Below are positions 1 to 7,014 of a DNA stretch of 64,000 nucleotides, piece by piece. This stretch comes from Streptomyces sp. CB02056 (GTDB lineage: Bacteria; Actinomycetota; Actinomycetes; Streptomycetales; Streptomycetaceae). The notes below the pieces were generated by a model. That model did not search any database. It was not told the DNA's origin and saw only the letters and a program-made list of their open reading frames with translations. The stretch's first letter is position 1. Each line of letters opens with the position of its first letter. The stretch spans positions 1 to 64,000 of the forward strand of contig NZ_LIPD01000004.1 of NCBI RefSeq assembly GCF_001905545.1. The letters run 5' to 3'. Position numbers and translations under genes: made by a program.

Positions 1-35
1 TTCGCCAGCAGAGTCGCGGGGCCGACTTCCTGCGC
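1..35. repeat. Half copy of the GGAAGTCGGC palindrome family
   Basis: Bases 21-35 match the right arm of the intact palindrome at 2605-2637 (GCCGACTTCCTGCGC). The left side (gccagcagagtcgcgg) has lost most of the pairing. It sits directly 3' of the stop codon of the gene at 36-587, exactly as the intact copy sits 3' of the duplicated remnant at 2638-2805. It is therefore the degraded partner of that repeat, and its left side may have been altered by the duplication. Confidence 0.6.
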
Positions 36-587
36 TTACGGGTGGGTTGCCCGGGTGCGGCAGTGGGTGAGGGCGTAGGTGATGCGGCGGTCGGAGGGGA
101 GGGTGGTGGCGAGGAGTTCGCCGGCGGTGACGAGGGTGGTCCAGTAGAGGGCGGGGTCGCCGGTGCGGGGGAGGGGGTGGGCGGCAGTGAGGGAGAGGTA
201 GGCGGTGGCGAGGTTGCCGGTGGTGAACCAGCGTTGGAGGCCGTGCCGGTGACCGGGGCGGAGGCTGCCGTGGGCGTCGATGGCGGTGAGGAGGTGTTCG
301 ACGACGGCGAGTTCGGTGTCGGTGAGGGACTTGGGGACGTCGAAGACGCCGAGGGCTTCGAGGAGTTCGCCGGTGTCGGTCTCGCGGGCGGGGTGGTGGT
401 CGGCGAGGAGGGCGTCGTAGCACTCGGCCAGGCGACGGGTGGTTTCGGCGTGGGGGATGTCGAGGGCGAGGCAGACGGCGCGCGCGACGGGCAGGGGCGG
501 GTGGCCGAGGCGGGCGATCAGGGCGTAGGTGGCGGCGGGGGTGGCGCCACGGGAGAGGGTGTGCCGGGCGAGGGTTGTGAGGTGCAT
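36..587 (-). CDS. Hypothetical protein, downstream partner of the HATPase gene
   Basis: A 183-residue soluble protein with no motif I recognise. It is rich in Ala, Leu, Arg and His, with helical stretches and no signal peptide or membrane segment. It starts 14 bases after the stop of the HATPase gene at 602-1018, so the two are probably co-transcribed. A shortened copy of this gene follows the second HATPase copy at the same 14-base spacing (2638-2805), so the pair was duplicated as a unit. Residues 1-22, an internal stretch around HGSLRPGH...RWFTT and the C-terminal THCRTRATHP are the parts kept in that copy. Function unknown; a regulatory partner of the ATPase is only a guess from position. 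Confidence 0.7.
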   Translation of the reverse strand: MHLTTLARHTLSRGATPAATYALIARLGHPPLPVARAVCLALDIPHAETTRRLAECYDALLADHHPARETDTGELLEALGVFDVPKSLTDTELAVVEHLLTAIDAHGSLRPGHRHGLQRWFTTGNLATAYLSLTAAHPLPRTGDPALYWTTLVTAGELLATTLPSDRRITYALTHCRTRATHP

Positions 588-601
588 GGGGAGTCGGGCT
601 T

Positions 602-1018
602 TCAGGCGGTGGTGGGGGCGATGTGGGCCCAGACGAACTTGCCGATGCCGTACGGGCGGGAGGCGCAGCCCCAGCGCTCGGCCAGCTCGTTGACGAGGTA
701 GAGGCCGCGCCCGTGCTCGTCGTCAGGCGCGGCGGTGCGGACCGACGGGCGGCTGCTACCGGCGTCGTGTACCTCCAGCCGCAGCCGGGAGCCGGTGAGG
801 GCGAAGCGGACTTCGATGTGGCGGTCGTCGGGTCCGTCGGAGTGCTGGACGGCGTTGGCGAACAGCTCGCCGAGGAGCAGTTCGGCGGTGTCGCGGTAGC
901 GGTCCCCGGAGGGCAGACCGGAGAGGTAGGCCCGGATCAAGTACCGGGCCAGGGGCGCGGATTCGGCCCGGGAGGAGAGCCGGGCGACGAAAGCCCGGGG
1001 GCGACGGGAAGTGGGCAT
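602..1018 (-). CDS. ATP-binding protein, HATPase_c (anti-sigma/RsbW-like), copy 1
   Basis: A 138-residue single-domain GHKL ATPase of the kind abundant in Streptomyces and related to RsbW/SpoIIAB anti-sigma kinases. The N-box reads ELFANAVQHS (about residues 50-59) and the G-box DEHGRGLYLVNEL (about 100-112). The start at 1018 gives the usual compact length; a longer reading to 1039 adds only a few unconserved residues. It differs from copy 2 at 2820-3236 at about 10 of 138 positions. It is followed after 14 bases by the hypothetical gene at 36-587 and preceded by the GNAT remnant. Such proteins bind or phosphorylate partner regulators; the partner here is unknown. Confidence 0.85.
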   Translation of the reverse strand: MPTSRRPRAFVARLSSRAESAPLARYLIRAYLSGLPSGDRYRDTAELLLGELFANAVQHSDGPDDRHIEVRFALTGSRLRLEVHDAGSSRPSVRTAAPDDEHGRGLYLVNELAERWGCASRPYGIGKFVWAHIAPTTA

Positions 1019-1091
1019 GAGGGAGCACCTTGGAAGCAAAAGGGGAGGGGGTCATCCACGTCATCGTTGGCGATCTGCCAGCGATAGACAG

Positions 1092-1344
1092 TCAGTTGCC
1101 CATGGCAGTAGTAGGTTCGCCACCGGGCGGTTGTCTGATCTGCTCGTGTCCCGGTTCGGTCGATCCGAGGGCGTAGGTCTTGAAGCCGGCGCGCTCGCCG
1201 GTCGGGATGAACCCCGTTTTGCGGAGGACGTGACCGGAGGCGGGATTGTATGGGTGCCCGGCCCAGGTACTTCGTCGACTCTGCGCTGTAGATCCGGAGC
1301 AGGGCTTCCTCGTCGCCGGGGCGCAGCTCCCGCAGCTCGATCAT
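1092..1344 (-). pseudogene. Remnant of a GNAT acetyltransferase (internal deletion, frameshift)
   Basis: The start codon at 1344 overlaps the kinase stop as ATGA and reads MIELRELRPGDEEALLRIY, a typical GNAT N-terminus. About 32 codons later the frame is lost. In another frame the sequence continues as NPASGHVLRKTGF and GERAGFKTYALG, the classic C-terminal GNAT segment, and stops at 1092-1094. The central acetyl-CoA-binding region is missing. The simplest reading is an internal deletion that joined the two ends out of frame. Placement directly behind the kinase gene suggests the intact ancestor was the next gene of that operon. Confidence 0.75.
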
Positions 1345-2186
1345 CCGCCCACCGCTTCGATGAGCTTCGCCAGTTCGGCGGCAGTGGGCCGCTCGTCGGG
1401 GGCGGCCAGCAGGACGCAGCGCAGCCGGGCCTGAAGGGCGGGCCAGGGCATCGTGGTGGACATGGGGACGGCTCGGTGGGCGATGGCCTTGCGGATCTCC
1501 TCCACGGGCGTGCCCTTGGGGAGGCCTGCGGTGTCGTAGTCCAGCGGCCACTTCCCGGTGGTGCAGGTCCACAGGGTTCCGGCGAGGGCGTAGACGTCAG
1601 CGGTCTGTGTCGTGGGGACGGGCTGGGGGCCGTTGATGATCCGGGCGGCGAGTTCGGGGGCGGTGAGGTGGATCATCGTGCCGTCGAACGTCGGCCATGG
1701 GGTGCTGTCGATCTTGCGGGACCAGGCGAAGTCGAGGAGGCGGACCGTCCCGTCCTCGCCGTGGATGCCGTGTGCGGGCTGGAGGTCGCCGTGCACCCAG
1801 CCGTCGGTGTGGAAGTCCGCCACGGCGCGGCACAGTCCGACGGCGGCGGCGAGGGCTTCGTCCTTCCCGCCGTCGCCCTTGCGCACGGTGCGGAAGACCT
1901 GCCAGGTGGAGGGGCCAGCCAGCCACGGGGTGACGTACCAGATGCCGTCGGCGAAGCGGCCGGCGGTCACGGTGTAGCCGGGGAGTTGGTCGAGGACGGA
2001 GGCTTCGCGGGCGGTGACCTCGGCGGCCTCGCCGATGCCGAGCTTGATGCTCACCACACCGCGCGGACCGCTGGCCTTCCACACCGCCGAGCCCCGGCGG
2101 TTGCTGACCTCCGTCAGCTCGACCGGCCCACAGAAGGCCTCCGCCGTCCTCAGCGCTTCGCGGGCCTCGGCAAGGAACTCGCCCAT
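1341..2186 (-). CDS. Ser/Thr protein kinase-like / phosphotransferase-fold protein
   Basis: A 281-residue soluble protein with a kinase fold. The catalytic loop reads HGDLQPAH (about residue 132) in place of the usual HRDLKxxN, and the DFG position reads DFAWS. After it comes an APE-like AAPELA segment (LTAPELAARI) and a C-lobe with ADVYALAGTLW, typical of Hanks-type kinases. The glycine-rich loop is weak (NRRGSAVW), and the ATP lysine is probably in VSIKLG. The start at 2186 has GGAAGG ten bases upstream; a start at 2204 is possible and would lengthen the overlap with the broken gene upstream. The atypical loop resembles aminoglycoside-phosphotransferase-like kinases, so the substrate may not be protein. 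No membrane segment or extracellular domain is present. Confidence 0.75.
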   Translation of the reverse strand: MGEFLAEAREALRTAEAFCGPVELTEVSNRRGSAVWKASGPRGVVSIKLGIGEAAEVTAREASVLDQLPGYTVTAGRFADGIWYVTPWLAGPSTWQVFRTVRKGDGGKDEALAAAVGLCRAVADFHTDGWVHGDLQPAHGIHGEDGTVRLLDFAWSRKIDSTPWPTFDGTMIHLTAPELAARIINGPQPVPTTQTADVYALAGTLWTCTTGKWPLDYDTAGLPKGTPVEEIRKAIAHRAVPMSTTMPWPALQARLRCVLLAAPDERPTAAELAKLIEAVGG

Positions 2187-2583
2187 TCTCGAACTGCCTT
2201 CCATTCACAAGAGATGTGCTTGAACACGTCTCGGCCGTCGTCAACCGACACTGCCAGCGCCGCCGCGAGGTCGGGGGTGGTCTCCAGGCTTCGCGGGTCC
2301 AGCGGCCGCGCGCCCGCCCGTACCGGGAGGAACGAGAAGGGCGGCGGCGGGATCCTCTGCCCGCGCCGACTGGTCTCGGCAGCGCCCTGGGGGAACTTGC
2401 CGAACATGACTCCGACCGGGGCGTACAGGTGCTTCAGCGCCCAGTGCGGCCAGGCCATCAAGTCTCGGTGGTCGGCGCGTTCGCAGTGCCCGCGCAGCAC
2501 GACGTTCTCGCATGCGAGGAGACCGAGCGGCCCTGGAGCCAGCCGGTGGTGGCGTGTGCAGTGGCGCGCTGGATCGTGGTCAT
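2150..2583 (-). pseudogene. Broken gene, conserved actinomycete family (possibly DUF6875)
   Basis: A clean start at 2583 (MTTIQRATAHATTGWLQG) runs into a premature stop. Shifting frame near 2515-2535 gives a long, protein-like continuation (LYAPVGVMFGKF, IPPPPFSFLPVR, DPRSLETTPDLAAAL) that ends at 2150 with SSLPRPAKR. I read this as one gene that lost an internal segment and its frame. The LYxPxGxMFGKF and IPxPPxxFLxVR pattern resembles a family I know as DUF6875, but I cannot verify that. The end overlaps the kinase start, consistent with former translational coupling. A sequencing error cannot be excluded. Confidence 0.55.
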
Positions 2584-2604
2584 CTTGGCCTCTCGATGTC
2601 TGCT

Positions 2605-2637
2605 GCGCAGGAAGTCGGCCAGGCCGACTTCCTGCGC
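2605..2637. repeat. Palindrome family copy (probable terminator)
   Basis: A perfect 16-bp inverted repeat, GCGCAGGAAGTCGGCC and its complement, around a single A. It directly abuts the stop codon (TTA on the plus strand, 2638-2640) of the remnant gene at 2638-2805 on the minus strand. The same core recurs at 6820, 47182 and 52698, with different but still paired outer stems. No T-tract follows, as is usual for actinomycete hairpin terminators. Confidence 0.75.
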
Positions 2638-2805
2638 TTACGGGTGGGTTGCGCGGGTGCGGCAGTGGGTGATGGTGAGGGTTTCGGTGGTGAACCAGCG
2701 GGTGGGGTCGTGGTGGTGGCCGGAGCGGAGGCTGCCATGGGCGTAGGTGGCGGCGGGTGTGGCGCCACGGGAAAGGGTGCGCCGGGCGCGGGTCGCGAGG
2801 TGCAT
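2638..2805 (-). pseudogene. Internally deleted copy of the hypothetical gene at 36-587
   Basis: An open frame of 55 codons beginning MHLATRARRTLSRGATPAATYA and ending THCRTRATHP. It aligns end to end with the 183-residue protein at 36-587 but lacks two internal blocks; the joins fall at ATYA/HGSL and ETLT/ITHC. Both deletions keep the frame, so a short protein could still be made. It begins 14 bases after HATPase copy 2, the same spacing as the intact pair. Best described as a decayed duplicate. Confidence 0.7.
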
Positions 2806-2819
2806 GGGGAGTCGGGCTT

Positions 2820-3236
2820 TCAGACGGTGGTGGGGGCGATGTGGGCCCAGAGGAACTTGCCGATGCCGTACGGGCGGGAGGCGCAGCCCCAGCGCTCGGC
2901 CAGCTCGTTGACGAGGTAGAGGCCGCGCCCGTGCTCGTCGTCAGGCGCGGCGGTGCGGACCGACGGGCGGCCGCTACCGGCGTCGTGTACCTCCAGTCGC
3001 AGCCGGGAGCCGGTGGGGGCGAAGCGGACTTCGATGTGGCAGTCGTCGGGTCCGTCGGAGTGCTGGACGGCGTTGGCGAAGAGTTCGCCGAGGAGCAGTT
3101 CGGCGGTGTCGCGGTAGCGGTCCCCGGAGGGCAGCCCGGAGAGGTAGGCCTGGAGCAAGTACCGGGCCAGGGGAGTGGATTCGGCCCGGGAGGAGAGCCG
3201 GGCGACGAACATGCGAGGACGACGGGACGTGAACAT
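2820..3236 (-). CDS. ATP-binding protein, HATPase_c (anti-sigma/RsbW-like), copy 2
   Basis: A 138-residue paralogue of the protein at 602-1018, with identical N-box (ELFANAVQHS) and G-box (DEHGRGLYLVNEL) and only about ten substitutions, mostly near the ends. The start at 3236 has GAGG about eight bases upstream. A longer in-frame reading to 3509 exists, but its extra residues look non-coding and are absent from copy 1. The flanking DNA is also near identical to copy 1, so this is a recent duplication of a roughly 0.6 kb block. With identical active-site boxes, both copies may function. Confidence 0.85.
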   Translation of the reverse strand: MFTSRRPRMFVARLSSRAESTPLARYLLQAYLSGLPSGDRYRDTAELLLGELFANAVQHSDGPDDCHIEVRFAPTGSRLRLEVHDAGSGRPSVRTAAPDDEHGRGLYLVNELAERWGCASRPYGIGKFLWAHIAPTTV

Positions 3237-3674
3237 GGGGGTACCTCGGAGGGGCGGGGCGGGAGCATGCGAAGGAAGTGCGACGTGCGCCAGGCCTGCC
3301 GCCGATCGAGGGTTTGGACACCCGACCGGGGCGGGGCGTGCTGCAAGCGGGGAGAGAGCCGTCTCCGAACTCACGAGGCCCGGCGGGCCCGGGGGTCGGC
3401 GGTCGGGGCGAACTCTGCCCAGCCGGCTGCTGCGGTGGCCAGGGCGTTCCGTCGGAGGCGGTCCTCGGCGGATCTGCGCGGCCCGGGTGTCGGCGTCTGG
3501 GCAGGACACGAAGGGCGGGGTGCGGCGGCCATCGCGGGCTCCAAGGGATGCGGCAGTGGTGTGTGCGAGTCCGGACCCGACCGGGCTCGCACCCCGAGGC
3601 GTCGCTTCTCGGGGTGCTGAGCACCACGATGCCGCTGCTGGAAGGCCTTGAATTTCACCAGAAGTGAAAGATCG
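3237..3674. other. Intergenic stretch, no gene supported
   Basis: About 440 bases lie between the duplicated HATPase gene and the 3' end of the XRE regulator gene. Open frames cross it on both strands, but they are Arg/Pro/Gly-rich with no start context or recognisable domain. It presumably holds the promoter of the minus-strand HATPase gene. I see no convincing hairpin or repeat. Confidence 0.5.
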
Positions 3675-4910
3675 TCAGATACCCGTTCGGGTGATCCAGG
3701 TTGACAGCCGCAGACTCCGGCGGCTAGCGGAGCGTGACAGTGCGGTCACGGTCTCGCGGGCGAGCGGATGCCGGGATACCTGGTCGGGTGCGACCGCGTA
3801 CGCGGCGTCGAGCTGGTCGAGTGCGGCCTCCGGTCGGGCCATCCATCGGTAGGCACGGGCCAGGTCGATGTGGTGGTGCCCGATCCTGGTCGGGGCCCAT
3901 CCGGCGGGGAAGCGCAGCCCCTTCGCGGCGGCCACCGCCCGGTCGTGCTCGCCGGCCTCCACCAGGGTCATCACCCGGTGCACCCGCACGTTGGTGGGCC
4001 CGAAGTGCAGTGACAGGTCCGGCTGCTCGCCGGTCCGGGCGGCTACGTGTTCGGCCTCGTCCAGATGGTGCTGCATCAGGTCCTTCTGTCGGGCGCGGGC
4101 GGCGACCACGGCCGAGCCGAGGTGTAGTTGCCCGGTGGTGACCAGTGCGCTCGGAGTCTTGGCGTCGGTCCCCTCCAGGTGGCCGCGGCCGGACTCCTGG
4201 AGGCGTCGGCAGGCCGCGAGGTCGCCGACGCGCAGGTAGGCGGTGACCCGCAGGTACTCGCGGGCGGCCCGTAGCGCGGGTGCCTGGTCGCCGGCCCGCT
4301 CCGCGGCCCAGTCCATCCGGGCCAGTGCGGTCGCGGACAGGTCGCTCAGCCCGATGGCGATCCCGACCGAGTGCCCGCACCGGTAGGCCTCCGCCAGCAG
4401 GCCCCACGCCTGCCGCTGCTGCTCACCGGTGAACTCGTGTGCGGCCGTGTGCAGTTCGACCAGCAGGCCCGGCAGCATCGCCACCATCGGCTTGTACTTC
4501 GCGGCCTGGGCCAGCGTGTTCACCTGTCGTACCGCTGCCCGAAGCGCGGGCAGGGTGCGAGGCCGAACGGCCTCCTGCGGCGGCAGGTCGTACAGATCGA
4601 GCACCGTACGGATCGGGCCCATCAGCGGGACCAACGGGTCATCTGCCGTCCCGTCGCTGTACGGGGGCGGTTGGAGGTCGCCAGGCTCAACTCCCAAAGC
4701 CCTGGCCACCGCTGCCACGAACTCCGGCGTCGCCGGCTTGTGTCCGGCCACCACCTTCGTGAGCAGGCTGTACGAGACGTGAGCACGATCAGCGAGTTGC
4801 CGATGGCTCAGGCCTCTCACATCTTCGTAGGCGGCGATGCGCTGGCCGGTGCTGATTCCGTCCGGAGGTGCCACGCTGGCCCCATCTCGTGAATTCCTTG
4901 AACCCTGCAT
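3675..4910 (-). CDS. XRE-family regulator with TPR-like C-terminal region
   Basis: A 411-residue protein. An HTH_3 domain lies near the N-terminus (STGQRIAAYEDVRGLSHRQL...SLLTKVVAGHKPAT, about residues 20-75). A long all-helical region with TPR-like segments follows (LHTAAHEFTGEQQRQAWGLL, ARAYRWMARPEAALDQLDAA). This layout is common in Streptomyces regulators that sense a peptide or small molecule through the TPR part. The start at 4910 (MQGSRNS) is preferred because an inverted repeat lies 49-62 bases upstream; starts at 5000 or at an internal GTG are possible. It is divergent from the conserved hypothetical gene at 5183-5656, a likely target. Confidence 0.8.
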   Translation of the reverse strand: MQGSRNSRDGASVAPPDGISTGQRIAAYEDVRGLSHRQLADRAHVSYSLLTKVVAGHKPATPEFVAAVARALGVEPGDLQPPPYSDGTADDPLVPLMGPIRTVLDLYDLPPQEAVRPRTLPALRAAVRQVNTLAQAAKYKPMVAMLPGLLVELHTAAHEFTGEQQRQAWGLLAEAYRCGHSVGIAIGLSDLSATALARMDWAAERAGDQAPALRAAREYLRVTAYLRVGDLAACRRLQESGRGHLEGTDAKTPSALVTTGQLHLGSAVVAARARQKDLMQHHLDEAEHVAARTGEQPDLSLHFGPTNVRVHRVMTLVEAGEHDRAVAAAKGLRFPAGWAPTRIGHHHIDLARAYRWMARPEAALDQLDAAYAVAPDQVSRHPLARETVTALSRSASRRSLRLSTWITRTGI

Positions 4911-4958
4911 AGGGGACCGTACCCTTGAACTCGCCTGGTCACAGATCATTCGGTCAAA

Positions 4959-4972
4959 CAACGTTGACGTTG
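4959..4972. promoter_or_regulatory. Inverted repeat, candidate operator
   Basis: CAACGTTGACGTTG is a perfect inverted repeat (CAACGT / ACGTTG, 2-base spacer) in the divergent region between the XRE-TPR gene and the gene at 5183. Position suits an autoregulatory site; no binding data. Confidence 0.4.
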
Positions 4973-5182
4973 GTCGGCTGGGTGCGCGGCCGGGTTCCAT
5001 GAGATAGCTGCTTCAGCCGGCCAGTCGACGGATACGGTGTCAGGACTGATCGACGTGGGGAGCCTCGGCGGCCCAGTCCGTCGCGGCGATGACCGAACGG
5101 ATCAGGGCCCTGGATGATCAGTTGCGGACGTCCTCACCGGTGTCCGCCCGCAGGTACCGCGAACGGTACGGGAGGCCATGAC

Positions 5183-5656
5183 ATGAGCAGCGATGAACCG
5201 GGCGTGCCCGTGCAGGCCGCACTCGCTCCCACGGGTGAGGACTACTCGGGGGTCTGGGTCAGCCACTACGAGTTCTTCAGCAGCAGCCGGGAGAACACGT
5301 TCACCGGCCTGCACCACGTCGTCCTGTCCCAGAGCGGGAACCGGATCACCGGCCGGTCGCTCCCCGGTGCGTCGTCCAATCCCGACTCGCCGCTGTCGTT
5401 CGACCTCACCGTCGACCGGAACGTCGTGACGGGCTCGTGGGTGGAGCAGACCGCACAGGACGGCTACTACCAGGGGGCCAGGTACCACGGCGCCATTCAG
5501 CTGCTGGTCGATCCGACCGGGCGCCGCATGGCCGGCAAGTGGGTCGGCTTCGGCAAGGAGTTCGACGTCAACACCGGCCCTTGGGAGCTGCGCCTGCTGG
5601 AGAAGTCCACGGCGGATGAGGTCTTGAGTCGCTACAGCGTGCCGCCGGAGGCGTAG
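5183..5656 (+). CDS. Conserved hypothetical protein divergent from XRE regulator
   Basis: A 157-residue soluble protein. The start at 5183 has GGGAGG about ten bases upstream. The core has the look of a small beta-rich domain: YSGVWVSHYEF, HHVVLSQSGNRITGRSLP, RNVVTGSWVEQ, GRRMAGKWVGFGK, NTGPWELRLL. The repeating GxW/TGxW strands suggest a lipocalin- or barrel-like fold, which is inference only. No signal peptide or membrane segment. It is divergently arranged with the XRE-TPR gene and is the natural candidate for control by it. Function unknown. Confidence 0.75.
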   Translation: MSSDEPGVPVQAALAPTGEDYSGVWVSHYEFFSSSRENTFTGLHHVVLSQSGNRITGRSLPGASSNPDSPLSFDLTVDRNVVTGSWVEQTAQDGYYQGARYHGAIQLLVDPTGRRMAGKWVGFGKEFDVNTGPWELRLLEKSTADEVLSRYSVPPEA

Positions 5657-5804
5657 CGCGCCTCACCACGCTGGTACGGCGAGCCCCCGTGTCGATTTGA
5701 TGGTGACGGCCTTTCACGGTGGCCCGTCGAGAGTCGGAGTCTGTGCACTACGGTCTGTGGGTAGGCGGTTACAGCGACAATCGCTCCGGCAGCGAAGGAC
5801 AGCC

Positions 5805-6380
5805 ATGGCGGACGACAAGCAGGCGAGGGGCACCGCGAGCTACCTGTTCGAGGCGGGCATGCTCAAGCGGGCGAAGCGTCAGGGTTGGTGGATCGCCGGC
5901 GTCAAGGATCCCGAGTCGATCGCCGAGCACTCGTTCCGGACGGGCGTCATCGGCGCGGTGCTCGCGATGATGGAGGGTGCCGACCCGGCCAAGGTCGCCC
6001 TGCTGTGCCTCTTCCACGACACCCAGGAGACCCGGGTCAGCGATATCCCGCACATCAGTCGGCGCTACCTCACCGCCGCGTCGAACGAGCGGGTGACCGC
6101 CGACCAGGTCAGCGCCGCTCACCCGGCCGTCGTTGCCGGACTCCAGGCCCTCGTGGAGGAGTACGAGAACGCCGAGAACCTGGAAGTCACCGTCGCCCAC
6201 GACGCGGACAAGCTGGAGTGCCTGATCCAGGCCGTGGAGTACCGCGAGCAGGGCTACCGGAACGTGCAGCCGTGGATCGACAGCAGCCTCGGCAGCCTCA
6301 AGACCGAGTCGGCCCACGCCCTCGCCGAAGCCGCACTGACCATGACGTCCCTGGAGTGGCAGAAGGTCTACCTCGCGTGA
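5805..6380 (+). CDS. HD-domain hydrolase, YfbR/HDDC2-like 5'-deoxynucleotidase
   Basis: A 191-residue HD-superfamily protein. Metal ligands are visible as H of AEHSFRTG (about residue 40), the HD pair in LFHDTQETR (about 71) and the D of HDADKLE (about 134). Known relatives dephosphorylate deoxynucleoside monophosphates. The start at 5805 has GAAGGA upstream and removes an unconserved 36-residue extension. The next gene begins 67 bases downstream on the same strand, so they may be co-transcribed. Its role in this accessory region is unknown; nucleotide pool control, including in phage defence, is possible but not shown. Confidence 0.85.
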   Translation: MADDKQARGTASYLFEAGMLKRAKRQGWWIAGVKDPESIAEHSFRTGVIGAVLAMMEGADPAKVALLCLFHDTQETRVSDIPHISRRYLTAASNERVTADQVSAAHPAVVAGLQALVEEYENAENLEVTVAHDADKLECLIQAVEYREQGYRNVQPWIDSSLGSLKTESAHALAEAALTMTSLEWQKVYLA

Positions 6381-6447
6381 CGCCACCGACACTCGTCTTC
6401 GACCGCTTTTCGGCGCTTGACGGTGCCATCTGACAAAGGAGTTACGC

Positions 6448-6807
6448 ATGTCGACTGATGGGCGGATCTTCCGCGAGGCGTGGATCGCCGGTGTCTCGAA
6501 GCACTACCCGGGCGAGCCGAAGGCGGGCTATGTCGCCCCGTGGGAGGAGACCCCCGAGTGGGAGCGGGAGTGCGCCGCTGCCGTGTTCGGGCAGGTCCGG
6601 GACTTCATCAGCGTGAGCGGCGGCAACACGTCCAAGCTCTCCCGGGAGCAGAAGGGCCGCTTCGTCGCTACGTGCTGGATCGCTCAGATCCACAAGCACA
6701 TCGAGAATCCGAAGCCGGGCTATGTCGCCGACTGGGTCGATCTGCCGTCGTGGCAGCAGGAGACCGATGCGGACATCTTCGAAGCGATCGAACGCGCCCA
6801 CTCCTGA
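6448..6807 (+). CDS. Hypothetical protein made of two internal repeats
   Basis: A 119-residue protein with RBS AAAGGAG just upstream. It is a tandem duplication: about residues 6-53 (GRIFREAWIAGVSKH...PKAGYVAPW...PEWERE) match residues 70-117 (GRFVATCWIAQIHKH...PKPGYVADW...PSWQQE). Each unit is a WIA helix, a PKxGYVAxW turn and an acidic helix ending in an aromatic position. A short SxLSREQK linker joins them. The repeat suggests an internal pseudo-dimer that might bind a symmetric ligand or nucleic acid, but I do not recognise the family. It is followed after 13 bases by the palindrome at 6820-6852. Confidence 0.75.
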   Translation: MSTDGRIFREAWIAGVSKHYPGEPKAGYVAPWEETPEWERECAAAVFGQVRDFISVSGGNTSKLSREQKGRFVATCWIAQIHKHIENPKPGYVADWVDLPSWQQETDADIFEAIERAHS

Positions 6808-6819
6808 ACACCGTGCTCT

Positions 6820-6852
6820 GCGTGGGAAGTCGGCCCCGCCGACTTCCCACGC
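6820..6852. terminator. Palindrome family copy, probable terminator
   Basis: A perfect 15-bp stem GCGTGGGAAGTCGGC with its complement and a CCC loop, starting 13 bases after the stop at 6807. It shares the GGAAGTCGGC core with copies at 2605, 47182 and 52698. Confidence 0.8.
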
Positions 6853-6957
6853 CAAAGGTAGGGGCGTGCGTGATGTGGGGGTCCGGGCTTTGCGCTCGAA
6901 CGGTTCGCACTCTTCGTAGTCGCTGTGCTACTTTCCGCATCATCAACAGAACATAGG

Positions 6958-6991
6958 AGACCCCGGCGGTGCTCGTAACACCCCGGGGTCT
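6958..6991 (+). promoter_or_regulatory. Leader hairpin upstream of the HTH/zinc-ribbon gene
   Basis: AGACCCCGG (6958-6966) pairs with CCGGGGTCT (6983-6991), extended inside by GGTG/CACC past a single bulged C. It lies 24 bases before the start codon at 7015. A short GGAG/CTCC pair further covers the region next to the start. Could be an attenuator or a translation-control stem. Confidence 0.5.
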
Positions 6992-7014
6992 GGCACCAGG
7001 AGCAAGGACTCCAG

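Noticed and set aside
42..701. Plus-strand open frame of 219 codons
   Set aside because: Glycine/valine-rich composition with no conserved motif, fully antisense to the hypothetical gene and HATPase.
3237..3509. N-terminal extension of the second HATPase copy
   Set aside because: The added residues are not conserved in the first copy and lack a start context.
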